The notes below the pieces were generated by a model. It made no database searches and was not told the DNA's origin. It worked only from the letters and a program-made list of their open reading frames with translations. A stretch of DNA of 64,000 nucleotides from Sphingomonas sp. IC081 (GTDB taxonomy: Bacteria; Pseudomonadota; Alphaproteobacteria; Sphingomonadales; Sphingomonadaceae): the NCBI RefSeq assembly GCF_006874585.1, contig NZ_CP029761.1, positions 1,003,001-1,067,000 of the forward strand, given 5' to 3'. This document shows, piece by piece, positions 43,162 through 53,059 of this stretch. Made by a program: the position numbers and the translations under genes. Every line of letters begins with the position of its first letter. Positions within the stretch are counted from its first letter, which is position 1.

Positions 43162-44685
43162 ATGGATGAGGGGGCTCTGCGCTCGCTGGTGATCGTGGGC
43201 GGCGGCATGGCCGGATGGACGGCGGCGAGCATGATCGCGCGCAAGTTCCGCCCCGGTCCCTTGCGGATCACGGTGATCGAAAGCGAGGATGACGGCAGAG
43301 CCGACCTCCCCGCCAATCTCCTCGATGGTTCGGCGACACCGCTCATGCGCAAGTTCAACGCCGCGCTGGGCATCGAGGAGAACCGCTTCCTTGCCCAGAG
43401 CAGCGGCACCTTCCGGCTCGGCACCGAGTTTCGCGACTGGCGCGAGGCGGGCAACGTCCATTTCCATGGGTACGGCGACTATGGCGAGGCGATCGACGGC
43501 ATCGCCCCCCACCACTTCTGGCTGCGCCTGCGCGCCGGTGGCGACACCGCGCCGATCGACGACTGGTCGCTGGCCTATGCTGCCGCCAGCCGCGGCCGTT
43601 TTGCGGTTCCGGCGGGGGACGGTGCCCGCTTTCGCCATGGCTACCATTTCGATGCCGCGCAGCATGTCCGTTTCCTGCGCGCCTATGCAGAACGCTGCGG
43701 GGTGGAACGGATCGACGGAGGGGTCGTCGACGCTGCGCTGGAGGGCGCCGAAGGCCACATTGCCGCCGTCACGCTGGCCGACGGCCGTGTGGTCGACGGC
43801 GAATTCTTCATCGATTGCACCGGCTTCGAGGGGCTGCTGATCGAGCAAGTGCTCCAGACCGGCTACGAGGACTGGTCGCATTGGCTGCCCTGCGACAGCG
43901 CCGTGCTGGCGCCGGGCAAGCGGTCGGGCGCGCTGCCGCCCCATGCGGTGTCCCTCGCGCGGGAGGCGGGCTGGCTGGGGCAGGCAGCACTCCAGCACCG
44001 CGACGACTGGGGCTATTTCTATTCGAGCCGGTTCAGCGATGACGACCGGGCCCGCGAGGAGCTGCTCGCGGCGATGACCGGCGAACCCCTTGCCCCGCCG
44101 CGCCTGCTGCGTTTCACCAGCGGCCACCGGCGCAAGTTCTGGAACCGCAATTGCCTGGCGCTGGGGCAGGCCGCCGGGTTCATGGAGCCGCTGGCGGCGA
44201 CCGCGCTGCATCTCCTCCAGTCCATGGTGCTGCGTTTTGTCGAGTTCTTTCCCGACGTCGACTTTGCTCCGGCGATTGCGGCGGAGTTCAACCGGCTCAC
44301 GCTCGGCGAGTACGAGCGGATCCGGGATTTCCTGACCCTGCACTATTTCCCCAGCCGCCGCCCGGAACCGCTCTGGCACTATTGCCGGAACATGGACCTG
44401 CCCGACACGCTGGTGCACCGGCTGGAGGTCTGGAAGGCGGCGGCGCGGGTCACCACCGAGGCGCAGGAGTGCTTTCAGGAGGCGGACTGGGTGGCGATCC
44501 TGCTCGGCAACGGCATCGTGCCGCGCCGGGTCGATCCGATCGCGGCGCGGATCGATCCGGGCAAGGTGGCGATGGGCATGAAGGCCCGCCGCGACGCCGT
44601 GGTGCGCACGGCCCATGCGATGCCGACCCATGCCCACTACGTCGAACGCAACTGCACGCCGGAAACGTCGGTGGCCCGAACCTGA
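43162..44685 (+). CDS. tryptophan-halogenase-family flavoprotein lacking signature residues
   Basis: 507 residues from ATG 43162 (a TTG at 43150 is the other option). FAD motif LVIVGGGMAGWTAASMIARK. It aligns well with flavin-dependent tryptophan halogenases (ALGIEENRF, FIDCTGFEGLLIEQVLQTGY, YFYSSRFSD, ALGQAAGFMEPLAATALHLL), but two diagnostic features are changed. The WxWxIP motif reads GWLGQAA, and the catalytic lysine of the GAFK motif (Lys79 of PrnA) is Arg85 in GTFR. It is thus probably not a tryptophan chlorinase. Related divergent proteins occur near TonB receptors in sphingomonads. It stands alone between hutC and the DUF11 operon. Confidence 0.82.
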   Translation: MDEGALRSLVIVGGGMAGWTAASMIARKFRPGPLRITVIESEDDGRADLPANLLDGSATPLMRKFNAALGIEENRFLAQSSGTFRLGTEFRDWREAGNVHFHGYGDYGEAIDGIAPHHFWLRLRAGGDTAPIDDWSLAYAAASRGRFAVPAGDGARFRHGYHFDAAQHVRFLRAYAERCGVERIDGGVVDAALEGAEGHIAAVTLADGRVVDGEFFIDCTGFEGLLIEQVLQTGYEDWSHWLPCDSAVLAPGKRSGALPPHAVSLAREAGWLGQAALQHRDDWGYFYSSRFSDDDRAREELLAAMTGEPLAPPRLLRFTSGHRRKFWNRNCLALGQAAGFMEPLAATALHLLQSMVLRFVEFFPDVDFAPAIAAEFNRLTLGEYERIRDFLTLHYFPSRRPEPLWHYCRNMDLPDTLVHRLEVWKAAARVTTEAQECFQEADWVAILLGNGIVPRRVDPIAARIDPGKVAMGMKARRDAVVRTAHAMPTHAHYVERNCTPETSVART

Positions 44686-44702
44686 CGGGGCGTGAAGGCC
44701 GG

Positions 44703-46784
44703 TCAGTTCACCGTCGCATCGAAGCGGATCGCGAAGCTGGCGCCCGCCGCCAGCGTCGGTGCGCTCGCCTGGACGATACCCGAGGCATAGGACCCGCCGT
44801 AGGGATCGCTTTCGTCGCTGCCGGCGGCATTGTCGTCCTCCGGCGTGGCGGCGCCGGCGCAGTCGCTGCCCGATGCGATGCTGCCCGCGACGTAGGTGAG
44901 CGCGGCGGGGATCGGGTCGGTGGCGGTGACGCTCGTGGCGGCGCTGCTGCCGGTATTGGCGACAAGGATGCAATAGCGCACCGTCGCGCCGGGGATCGCC
45001 TTGGGATTGCCGGTGCCGCTCACCGGATCGCCGAGGACCCAGCTGGTCTTGGTGACGGCCAGTGTGGTGCTGGGGCGGCAGAAGGTGATGTCGTGCAGCG
45101 CGATGGCCTGCTGGCCGGGGTCGCCGGGGGCGAGGGCGTGGTTGCCGTAGTGGATGACGATGGTGTCGACCGGCTGCGCGAAGGTGACGGTGATGTTGCC
45201 GTCGCTGCTGCCGTCGTCGCTCAGGCCGTCGCCATAGGCGCTATTGCCGATCACGTAGTTGGTCACGCCGTTGGTCAGCGTGGGGGTGACGGTGGTCCCG
45301 TTGTAGCGGCCCTCCACGGTGACCCTGTCGGCGAACTGGCCGGAATAGTAATCGACGTCGAAGATCCTGAACTGCGCGCCGGGCAGGGCGGTGGGCAGGG
45401 TGATCGTGGTTGTCGCTTCGGCGCTGACGCTGGGCATGTTGACCATCTCGAACAGCGCATAGTCGCTGAGGCCGCCGTTGACGACGTTCTGGCGCACCGG
45501 CGACTGGCCGCCATACGTCGAACTGCTGAGCCAGGTGCCCTGATTGGCGAGCGCGAAGCTGATCGTGCCGAGCGTGTCGAGGGCATAGGAATTGGCGGTG
45601 CTGCCGGTGGTCCAGGCGCGGTTGCTCCAGTCGAACACCACGGTTCCCGCCGCGCAGGTGAGCGCAGGCGGCGTGCCCGCCACGCGGCTGCCGGTGACGG
45701 TCAGCGCGGCGCTGGCATAGTCGTCCTCGCCGGTCGCGCCGTTGCCGGGGGTGGAGTCCGGGTCGCTCTGGTCGCTGGCGGTGATCTGCGCCGTGTTGGT
45801 GAGCGTGGCACCGGCGCTGGCATTGACGGTGCCGGTGATGTCGATGGTGACGCTGGCACCGGGCGCGAGCGATCCCACCGTCCACACCCCGGTCGCGGCA
45901 TTGAAGCTGCCGGTGCCGTTCGCGGAGACATAGGTGAAGCCGTCCGGCAGCGTGTCGGTGACGGTCACGCTGGTGGCGGTGTCGGTGGAGGTGGCGGCGT
46001 TGCTCACTGTCAGCCGGAAGGTCGCCAGGCTGCCCGCCGTCGGGCTGCTGGTGAGCCATGCATTCGCCAGTGAAAGGTCGGCGCCTTTGGCATCGAAAGC
46101 GAGGCCGGACAGCGCGATGGACTGCGGGTTGGGGTTGGCGGTGCCGGACACGGTGGCGCTGCTGTAGACGATGCGGATGCGCTTCACCGCCTGGGAGCCG
46201 AAGTCGAAGGCGATGTTGCCGCTGGGCGAGGTCGTGGCTGACTGGGCGGTGCCGTTCCACCCGTTGGTGTCGGTGCTGACGGCGCTTCCGGCCGTCCCGT
46301 AGGAAGTGCCTGCCGCGCTCACGAAGGTGCCATTGCCGGTGTCGTAATAGACGGCAACGGCGTCGCGGTTGTAGGTGTTGCCGTTGCCCGTCTCGCGGTC
46401 CACGTCGGCCAGCGTGAAGGCGAGGCCGGTCACGCTGCGGCCCAGCGTGATGTCGATGGTGATCCGGTTGTTCGCATCGAAGCGCGATGCATCGAAGTCC
46501 AGCAGCAAGGCCGGACTGACGCCGCCGATCGAACTGGTGTTGTAAACCACATGGCCGTTGTAGCCCGCGGCGACGGCGAAAGTGCCCGCGCCGCCGGTCG
46601 TGATGCTCCAACCGGTGCTGACGGCGGTGCCGTCGCTGGCGGTGATCGACGCCGATGTGCCGACCGATCCGCCATTGGACAGGCCAAGGCTCGACCATGT
46701 AGCGGTCGCGCTCTGTGCCTGTGCGTTGGTGGCGGCCAGCAGCGCAGCCAATGCGGTGAAGAGGGCGATAAGACGCGCCGTCAT
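44703..46784 (-). CDS. secreted DUF11-repeat surface protein (operon gene 5)
   Basis: 693 residues with a signal peptide (ARLIALFTALAALLAATNAQA). The first 210 residues contain strand-rich sections (GHVVYNTSSIGGVSPALLLD, ITIDITLGRSVTGLAFTLAD). A DUF11-type immunoglobulin-like domain sits at about 230-340 (ADLSLANAWLTSSPTAGSLA, VTVTDTLPDGFTYVSANGTG). A middle module runs 380-560, and a second DUF11-type domain at about 573-693 carries a Cys pair (VRYCILVAN and GSDCAGAA) and ends FAIRFDATVN. Its start overlaps the stop of the giant gene (ATGA at 46781-46784). No enzyme motif is visible; a structural or adhesive surface role is inferred. Confidence 0.8.
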   Translation of the reverse strand: MTARLIALFTALAALLAATNAQAQSATATWSSLGLSNGGSVGTSASITASDGTAVSTGWSITTGGAGTFAVAAGYNGHVVYNTSSIGGVSPALLLDFDASRFDANNRITIDITLGRSVTGLAFTLADVDRETGNGNTYNRDAVAVYYDTGNGTFVSAAGTSYGTAGSAVSTDTNGWNGTAQSATTSPSGNIAFDFGSQAVKRIRIVYSSATVSGTANPNPQSIALSGLAFDAKGADLSLANAWLTSSPTAGSLATFRLTVSNAATSTDTATSVTVTDTLPDGFTYVSANGTGSFNAATGVWTVGSLAPGASVTIDITGTVNASAGATLTNTAQITASDQSDPDSTPGNGATGEDDYASAALTVTGSRVAGTPPALTCAAGTVVFDWSNRAWTTGSTANSYALDTLGTISFALANQGTWLSSSTYGGQSPVRQNVVNGGLSDYALFEMVNMPSVSAEATTTITLPTALPGAQFRIFDVDYYSGQFADRVTVEGRYNGTTVTPTLTNGVTNYVIGNSAYGDGLSDDGSSDGNITVTFAQPVDTIVIHYGNHALAPGDPGQQAIALHDITFCRPSTTLAVTKTSWVLGDPVSGTGNPKAIPGATVRYCILVANTGSSAATSVTATDPIPAALTYVAGSIASGSDCAGAATPEDDNAAGSDESDPYGGSYASGIVQASAPTLAAGASFAIRFDATVN

Positions 46785-49700
46785 CGGCTCAGCCCCAAAA
46801 AGCCGAGGCTGTCCTTGTCGAACTTGGCGCGCAGGACGGCGAACAGGCCCTTGCCGGTGCTGCGCGCCGCCGAATAGTCGCGGTCGCGGAAGCCGGTCAG
46901 GTTGTAGCCGATGGTCACGAGCATGTCCCGCGCGGGCACCAGGCTGATCTGCGGGCCGATGGCGAAGCGGGTGGTGTGTTCGGTGAAGGCGCGGCGCACC
47001 GTGGCGCTGCCGCCGAGCGAGACCCGTTCGCCGATGCCGATGCCCAGATCGAGCCCGGCGACGGCGGTGAAGCCCGCCAGATCGAAAGCTGCATACCGGT
47101 CAAAGCTGTAGCGCCCCCCCACGAACAGGCCCAGTTCCATGCGGTGGACCATGCTTTTCCCTACAGTGCCTTTAACCAAATTTGCGTTAACCGAACCGAG
47201 CGGCGACCAGTTGGTGGAGAGGCTGGCGAGCAGGCGGCGCGCGGTCGCATTGTCGCTGGCGGAAAGCGCGCTGTTGCCCGCCGCATCGGCGTTGCCGCCG
47301 GTGCCCACGACCGTTCGGTCGCTGCGGTATTCCAGCTTGGCAAGCGCGGCGAAGGGCGATTCCGCCGGACGGTGGGCAAGCGAGAGGGCGGCGTCGGTCA
47401 CTTCGCTCACGGTGCCGTCCTGCGCTTTCGCATGGGTCCAGGTCAAGCCGGAGCCGACCACGCTGCCTTCGCCCAGTTGCCGGATCGCGCCGAAGGTCAG
47501 GCCCTTGCGGTCGGTCACTTCGCCGCCGCGCCATTCGGCGCGGGCCGTGACCGACCAGCGCTCATGCCGCCAGGCCGCGCCGAAGGTGAGGGCAGTGAAA
47601 TCCTCGAACAGCAGGGCGTCGGAGGTGCTGATCTGGCCGCCGCTGGTGACCGGCTGGAACCTGTTGACGATCTTCGCAGCCGATACCCCGCCCACCGTGC
47701 GATTGCCGTCGACAGTGGCGTCCAGCGTCAGGCTCTGGGTCACCGGCAGGCTCTGGGCAAGGCCATAAGCCGCGTAAGCGCGCTGGCCGTATTCGCCGAT
47801 GTCCTGAAAACCCATGCCGCCCGAGAGGCGCGCATTGCTCCATGCGGCGGTCTCGATCCCGCCCTTCAGCGTGCGCGCGTCGATGGCATTGCCCCGTGCG
47901 ATCTCGTAGCTGGCGGCGGCGCGGATGTCCTGCGTCACCGCGTAGCGCAGGCCGAGCCGGTGCCGGGTGGGCAGGTCCACCGAGTCCGTGCCGGCGAGCG
48001 GCAGGCTGGAATCGGCGGAGAGTTCCAGCCGGTTGCCCATGAGGCGGCGGGTCGCGCCGAATTCCAGCACGGCGGAGTTGCCGGTGCTGCCGTCCGCGAG
48101 ATGATCGGCAAGCGCCGTCACGCCCGCGCGCAGGTCGGTCTGGCCGTTCCGCCAGTTCACTTGTGTCTTCACGGCGTCGCGGCGGGCGTCGTCGGTCAGG
48201 CTCTCGTCGTGCCAGAGGCTGGCGGTGAGGCTGAGCCCTTGGCCAAGCGTGTAGCGGCTGTCGATCCCGAACTTGCGGCGGCCGCGCTCGGCAAGGGCCT
48301 GCTGGTTGGTGCCATAGTCGGCATCGACCGTGCGGGCATAGGCCAGCATGTCCAGCTTGCCGCTGTGGTGCTCCACTTCGACCAGCCAGGCCTGCGAGGT
48401 CCGGGCGTTCGCGCGGCTGGCGCCGAGTTCCGCGCGCAGCTGCGAGCGGGCGCCCAGCTGCAGGCGGGCATCGAGAGCGCCGATCTGCGTATGCGTATCG
48501 CCGTCGCGGTCGGAGATGGCCGAGGCGCCGAGACGCAGCGCGCCGTCCGCCAGCGTCACGTCGCCGCGCAGGCCCGCGTTCCACTGGCCATGGTCGAGAT
48601 TGCTGTCCACTTCGTAGTCGATGACGATGAAGCGCGGGTTGAGCTCGGAATCGCGGCTGAGCACGGGTTCCTTGAACGTGATCGTGCCGGTGAGCAGGTC
48701 CACGTCGTAGTCGAGGTAGCGCGTCAGCGGCGTGCTCTCCACCACCCGTTCGGAGCGGAAGCGGTCGCGTACCACCAGCGTCACCGTCTCGCTGCTGGCG
48801 ACGATGGCCTTCGACGAGAGGCTGTAGGGGCCGGAAATGCCCGCGCCCTGGATTTCGTCATGGCGGTGGCTGGTCTCGATCTTCGCTGCAAAGCCCTGAG
48901 CATGGAACGCGCCCCGCCGCCCTTCCGCCTTGGCGCCGGTGGCGGTGCGGACGTAGCGGGCCAGCTGGGTCTGGTCGAAGCCCGTGTCGATATCGCCGTA
49001 GATCGCATAGAACGCGCGGCTTTCGATGCGCACGTAGAGCTTGTCGCGGCTGGCGGCGTCGAAGCGGCGGGTCGAGCCGTCGGCGAAGACGGTGTAGTAG
49101 GCCTTGGGATCGATGGTGCCCAGCAGCACCTGATCGTCGCGCTGTTTGGCGCTGTCGTAGGCGGCGGTGACAAGCAAGCTGCCGAGCACGCGGCCCTTGG
49201 CATAGAACGCGGTGCGCGCGTGCCTGCCAAGGTCGCTGCCTGACGTGCCGCTGTGCTGCATGGCGTCGGCGATGGACTGCGAACCCACGGCGCCTTCGGC
49301 AAGGCCCACCAGTGTCCATTTCTGGTCGCCGGGAACCACCCAGCCTTCAAGGTCCTGCGTGCTTGTCACTTCGCCGTCCGCGAACGTGAAGGTCAGGTGC
49401 AGCGGGCCGGAGACCATGGTGGGCGCGAGTTCGACCATGGCAAGGCCCTGATCGCCCGCGACCGTCCAGGTGGGGGACGTGCTGCCGGACCCGCTGAGCT
49501 GGCGCTGCTGCATCCGCGCGATGGCGGCGGCGCTTTCGTAGGGCGCGTTGATCGAGAGCGCGCCGGAAACGCCCGCGCGCACCGGGTTGCCCTTGCGGTC
49601 GGTCAGGCGCAGCGCGATCACCGGGCGCGAGTGGCCATCGGCGACCAGGTGGGACCGCTCGCGCAGGATCTGCGCATGGGCGGGTGCGGCGGCAAAATGC

Positions 49701-51877
49701 ACGTCGCGGGCAAGCTCCGTGGCCACCGAGCCATCGGCATTGCGCACGGTGGCGGCCAGATGCGTGACCTCCCCGTCCAGCGGCACGCCGCGCCAGATGC
49801 TGACGGCATAGCGGCCATCGGCGGAGGTCTTGACGCCGTCGAAACTGAGCGCCGGGACCGGCTTGCCACCGGCGGTGAGGTCCACCTTCTGGCCGCTCTT
49901 GTGGCGGATCACCACGCGAATGGCCGGTGCGCGCGGGTTGTGGTCGGGCGCGGGGAACAGGAAGTCGATCGGGCCGTCGCCCATCGCCAGCCAGTCGGCG
50001 CCCGCGCCTGCGGCCCTGGCATCGTCGAGCACCGGGGCACCGTCTGGAGCGGGCTCGGCCGGCACCGGCGCCGTGAGATCGACCGCCGCGCGCAGGGCAT
50101 TGGCGGGCACCACGGCATGGAAATCGGCGGTGACGAGGCTGCCACCCTGACCGATGGCAAACAGCGAGTTTGCCTTGCCCGCATTGCGGACCGAGCTTCG
50201 GCAATCGACGAATCGGCCACCTGCGGGCAGGGTATCGGGCTCCGCCTGCACGACATGGGTGCCGGGCACGAGGCCCTCGAAGTGGAAGCGGCCATCGGCG
50301 TCGGTCACGGCAAAGCTGCCGTCCTCCAGCATCACCCGCACGCCCGCAATGCCCTGCCGGCCGGAGGTCACGGTGCAGTCCCCGGCGCTGACGCGGCCGA
50401 TCACGGTCATGCGCGCGGCGATGGTGTCCTTCTCGATCTTCACCACGGCGCTGGCCTTTTCGACGTCGCCGAGCAGGTCGGTGGTCTGGGCGAGGTTCAC
50501 CGCTTGTCCGGCCGGTGCATCGCCGCGCACGCTCATCGCGTAGACGACCGTGCGGGTGCCCCCGGCGGGGATCGCGGCCAGGTTGATGGCGAGGCGGCTG
50601 CCGTCATCGGCGATGGTGACCGCACCGTCCTCCGGCCTTGCGCCGTCGACGCGGATCGAGGACTTGCGCAGCCGCAGCCACGCGGACGGCGTGTCGACCA
50701 GCACCACGCCGGACTTGGCGCGGCTGGCATCCGGATTGCGCACGGTGACGGTGTAGAACACCACGTCGCCCGGGCTGGCGCTGGCGCGCGAGGCGGTCTT
50801 GGTGAGCGAAACGGCGCTTTCGGCGCGGTCCACGGGAATGTCGATACGCACCGGGGCGGGGGTGTCCAGCGTGACCACGCCGCCGAACGAGGCATCCTCG
50901 ATCACCATCGTCTCGCCGTCCGGGCGGACATAGGCGCCCAGCACCGCGCGGGCGACGGCGGAGGGCGCATGGTAGCCGTCCGGCGGGGTGATCTTCAGCC
51001 GGTAGCGGCCGAGCGGGGCCAGCGGAAAGCGGTACTCGCCCGCGGGCATCGCATAGCTGTTGCCCGCACCGTCCGTCACCGGCTCGCCGGAGACCACCGT
51101 GGAGGGCCAGGCGGTGACGCCGTCGTCGGCATAGACCCTGGCGGGCTGGCCGGTATCGGCATCGACGAGGGTGATCGTCGCACCGGACAGGGCGGTGCCG
51201 TTCTGGCTGTCGAACACCATGCCGTAAGGGTCGGCGAGGACCGAGACTTCGGTGCTGGCGATGGTCTGGTGGGTGGCGGGCGAACGGTAGGCGATCAGGA
51301 TCGTGTCGTCATTGGCGACGCTGAGCTTGCAGTCGCTGGCCCTGGGTGCGGGCGGGATCGCGCTGGTCGGGATCGAGCCTGCGAAGATGCCGGTATCCGT
51401 GCCGGTCTCGAAGATGGTGATCTCTTCCTGGTCGCCTTGCGAGGTGGTGAGCGCCACAACGATGGCATCGACGGCGGCGGCATCGCGATTGGCGCTGGGC
51501 GCCTCGATGCGGATCACCATGTCCTCGCCGATGTGGAACGATCGGGCGCTGGCGATGGCGGTGAGCGTAGCGGCGCCGCTTGTCCCGGCAGAGCCTGGCG
51601 ACAGCGCCGCGCCGTCGCAGGTCGAGGCGGCGAGCGGGGTGGAAAGCGGGGACGAGGAGACCGAGCGATAGGTCTGGATGGTTGCCGCGCTGGGCACGAC
51701 GTCGAACGTGACCGCATTGGACTGGCCGACGCGCTCCTGTCCGTCCTGGGTCCAGTAGGCCGCCGCGATGTTGGAGACGGTGGCGGCGCGGACGGGCGGC
51801 GCGGGCTGGACGAGGGCAAGCGAGAGCAGCGCCCCGAAGGACGCTGCTGCCCGCCTGAAGATCGTTCCGTATCGCAC
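46781..51877 (-). CDS. giant outer-membrane protein with DUF11/Cna-B-like domains and C-terminal barrel (operon gene 4)
   Basis: 1698 residues. Signal peptide about 1-31. The N-terminal mature segment (ATVSNIAAAYWTQDGQ, SNAVTFDV) resembles those of operon genes 1 and 3. A Cna-B-like module sits near 215-310 (GMVFDSQNGTALSGATITLV), a DUF11-type domain near 350-470 (SLTKTASRASASPGDVVFYT), and a carboxypeptidase-regulatory-like domain near 490-570 (TVIGRVSAGDCTV, VTDADGRFHFEGLVPGTHVV). From about 945 the pattern is FYAIYGDIDTGFDQTQLARY, then YLDYDVDLLTGTITFKEPVL, and alternating strands to the C-terminus, consistent with an outer-membrane beta-barrel. I know similar layouts only as uncharacterised proteins. 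It is probably the membrane anchor of the system. Confidence 0.82.
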   Translation of the reverse strand: MRYGTIFRRAAASFGALLSLALVQPAPPVRAATVSNIAAAYWTQDGQERVGQSNAVTFDVVPSAATIQTYRSVSSSPLSTPLAASTCDGAALSPGSAGTSGAATLTAIASARSFHIGEDMVIRIEAPSANRDAAAVDAIVVALTTSQGDQEEITIFETGTDTGIFAGSIPTSAIPPAPRASDCKLSVANDDTILIAYRSPATHQTIASTEVSVLADPYGMVFDSQNGTALSGATITLVDADTGQPARVYADDGVTAWPSTVVSGEPVTDGAGNSYAMPAGEYRFPLAPLGRYRLKITPPDGYHAPSAVARAVLGAYVRPDGETMVIEDASFGGVVTLDTPAPVRIDIPVDRAESAVSLTKTASRASASPGDVVFYTVTVRNPDASRAKSGVVLVDTPSAWLRLRKSSIRVDGARPEDGAVTIADDGSRLAINLAAIPAGGTRTVVYAMSVRGDAPAGQAVNLAQTTDLLGDVEKASAVVKIEKDTIAARMTVIGRVSAGDCTVTSGRQGIAGVRVMLEDGSFAVTDADGRFHFEGLVPGTHVVQAEPDTLPAGGRFVDCRSSVRNAGKANSLFAIGQGGSLVTADFHAVVPANALRAAVDLTAPVPAEPAPDGAPVLDDARAAGAGADWLAMGDGPIDFLFPAPDHNPRAPAIRVVIRHKSGQKVDLTAGGKPVPALSFDGVKTSADGRYAVSIWRGVPLDGEVTHLAATVRNADGSVATELARDVHFAAAPAHAQILRERSHLVADGHSRPVIALRLTDRKGNPVRAGVSGALSINAPYESAAAIARMQQRQLSGSGSTSPTWTVAGDQGLAMVELAPTMVSGPLHLTFTFADGEVTSTQDLEGWVVPGDQKWTLVGLAEGAVGSQSIADAMQHSGTSGSDLGRHARTAFYAKGRVLGSLLVTAAYDSAKQRDDQVLLGTIDPKAYYTVFADGSTRRFDAASRDKLYVRIESRAFYAIYGDIDTGFDQTQLARYVRTATGAKAEGRRGAFHAQGFAAKIETSHRHDEIQGAGISGPYSLSSKAIVASSETVTLVVRDRFRSERVVESTPLTRYLDYDVDLLTGTITFKEPVLSRDSELNPRFIVIDYEVDSNLDHGQWNAGLRGDVTLADGALRLGASAISDRDGDTHTQIGALDARLQLGARSQLRAELGASRANARTSQAWLVEVEHHSGKLDMLAYARTVDADYGTNQQALAERGRRKFGIDSRYTLGQGLSLTASLWHDESLTDDARRDAVKTQVNWRNGQTDLRAGVTALADHLADGSTGNSAVLEFGATRRLMGNRLELSADSSLPLAGTDSVDLPTRHRLGLRYAVTQDIRAAASYEIARGNAIDARTLKGGIETAAWSNARLSGGMGFQDIGEYGQRAYAAYGLAQSLPVTQSLTLDATVDGNRTVGGVSAAKIVNRFQPVTSGGQISTSDALLFEDFTALTFGAAWRHERWSVTARAEWRGGEVTDRKGLTFGAIRQLGEGSVVGSGLTWTHAKAQDGTVSEVTDAALSLAHRPAESPFAALAKLEYRSDRTVVGTGGNADAAGNSALSASDNATARRLLASLSTNWSPLGSVNANLVKGTVGKSMVHRMELGLFVGGRYSFDRYAAFDLAGFTAVAGLDLGIGIGERVSLGGSATVRRAFTEHTTRFAIGPQISLVPARDMLVTIGYNLTGFRDRDYSAARSTGKGLFAVLRAKFDKDSLGFLGLSR

Positions 51878-51932
51878 CCGGCTGCCCGCCCGTCCTGCCT
51901 GCCCGTCCTGCCTGTCCGTGATCCGGTCGCCG

Positions 51933-52979
51933 TCAGTTGATCGTGGCCCGGAACACCAGCGTACGGGTGACGCCCGCCGCGATGTCCGCCAGCGTGCCGG
52001 TCACCGTGTTGCTGGCGAACGTGCCGCCCGAGGTGCCGTCGGCGTTGCAGGTGCTGCCGGTGACGGTGCCGTTGAGCAGGATCGAACTGGCGACATAGGT
52101 CACGTTCGCGGGCAGGGGGTCGTTCACCGCGATATTGGTGGCGACGGCGCTGCCGGTCGCATTGGCGACGGAGATGCAATATTCGATGGTGGCGCCCGGA
52201 ATGGCCTTGGGATTGCTCGTCCCGCTGACCGGATCGCTGACCACGCGGCTGGTCTTGAGCACGGAGAGCGCGGCGGCGCTGACCTTGAAATCGTCCTTGG
52301 CCGAGAAGGCGCCGTCATTGGCCGCATCGCTGGCACCCGCGCCGTCCGCCAGCACGGTGTCGACACCGCTGGTGTTGGTCGAGCTGGTCGTCAGTGCCGC
52401 GCCTTGCGAGCCCGAGGTGCCGCCCGCCTTGGCGGTGGCGGTCAGCACCACCGAGGCGATGTCGCCGGTGACCTGGGTGGAGGGGATGTCCATCACCACG
52501 AAGACGGTCCTGGCCGCGTCCGCCGCCAGTTCGTCGAGGTAGGTGACCTGGGTGTCGGCCGAGGTGAACACGCCGTCGCCGTTGTCGAGGTAGATCTTGA
52601 CGTTGGCGCCGTCGAAATTGTCGCTGCCGCCCCAGGCCGCGCTGCCGCCCGAAAGCTGGGCCGCGGTCAGCGCGAAGTCGAGCGTGTCGTTCGACAGGTT
52701 GGTGACCTTGAAGGTGCTCACCGCCTGGACCTGGCCGGGCGAGACGACGGTCGCCGCGCTGCCGACTTCGGTGACCGAGACGTTGACCTTGCGGTCGACC
52801 GTGAAAGTGTCGGACGCGGTCTTTGCGGTCTGCGCGACCCCGCCGACCTGATAGCCCACCGTAACGGTGTTCTGGATGGTGGCGCCGGCCGTGGTGCCTG
52901 TTGCGAAGGCGGGGCTGGAGCCGAGCGCGACGAGCGCAAGCGAGCTCGCCGCACCCAGCAGCGTGCTGGTGCGTGTCAT
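51933..52979 (-). CDS. secreted DUF11 protein (operon gene 3)
   Basis: 348 residues. The signal peptide (MTRTSTLLGAASSLALVALG) is followed by TGTTAGATIQNTVTVGYQVG, similar to the mature start of genes 1 and 4. The middle carries an acidic Ca-binding-like motif (YLDNGDGVFTSADT). A C-terminal DUF11-type domain at about 234-348 has SVLKTSRVVSDPVSGTSNPK, the Cys pair in IEYCISVAN and GSTCNADG, and the ending RTLVFRATIN. The C-terminal domain is close in sequence to that of gene 5 (shared DPVSGT-NPKAIPGAT). 55 bases separate it from the giant gene; the start follows GGAACTTC. Confidence 0.8.
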   Translation of the reverse strand: MTRTSTLLGAASSLALVALGSSPAFATGTTAGATIQNTVTVGYQVGGVAQTAKTASDTFTVDRKVNVSVTEVGSAATVVSPGQVQAVSTFKVTNLSNDTLDFALTAAQLSGGSAAWGGSDNFDGANVKIYLDNGDGVFTSADTQVTYLDELAADAARTVFVVMDIPSTQVTGDIASVVLTATAKAGGTSGSQGAALTTSSTNTSGVDTVLADGAGASDAANDGAFSAKDDFKVSAAALSVLKTSRVVSDPVSGTSNPKAIPGATIEYCISVANATGSAVATNIAVNDPLPANVTYVASSILLNGTVTGSTCNADGTSGGTFASNTVTGTLADIAAGVTRTLVFRATIN

Positions 52980-53059
52980 GAACGAAGTTCCTTCAGGTAT
53001 CTTGGACCGCGCCTGTTACCGCCCGCGACCCGTGGCGGAATTGTGCCGGGTCAGCGGAG

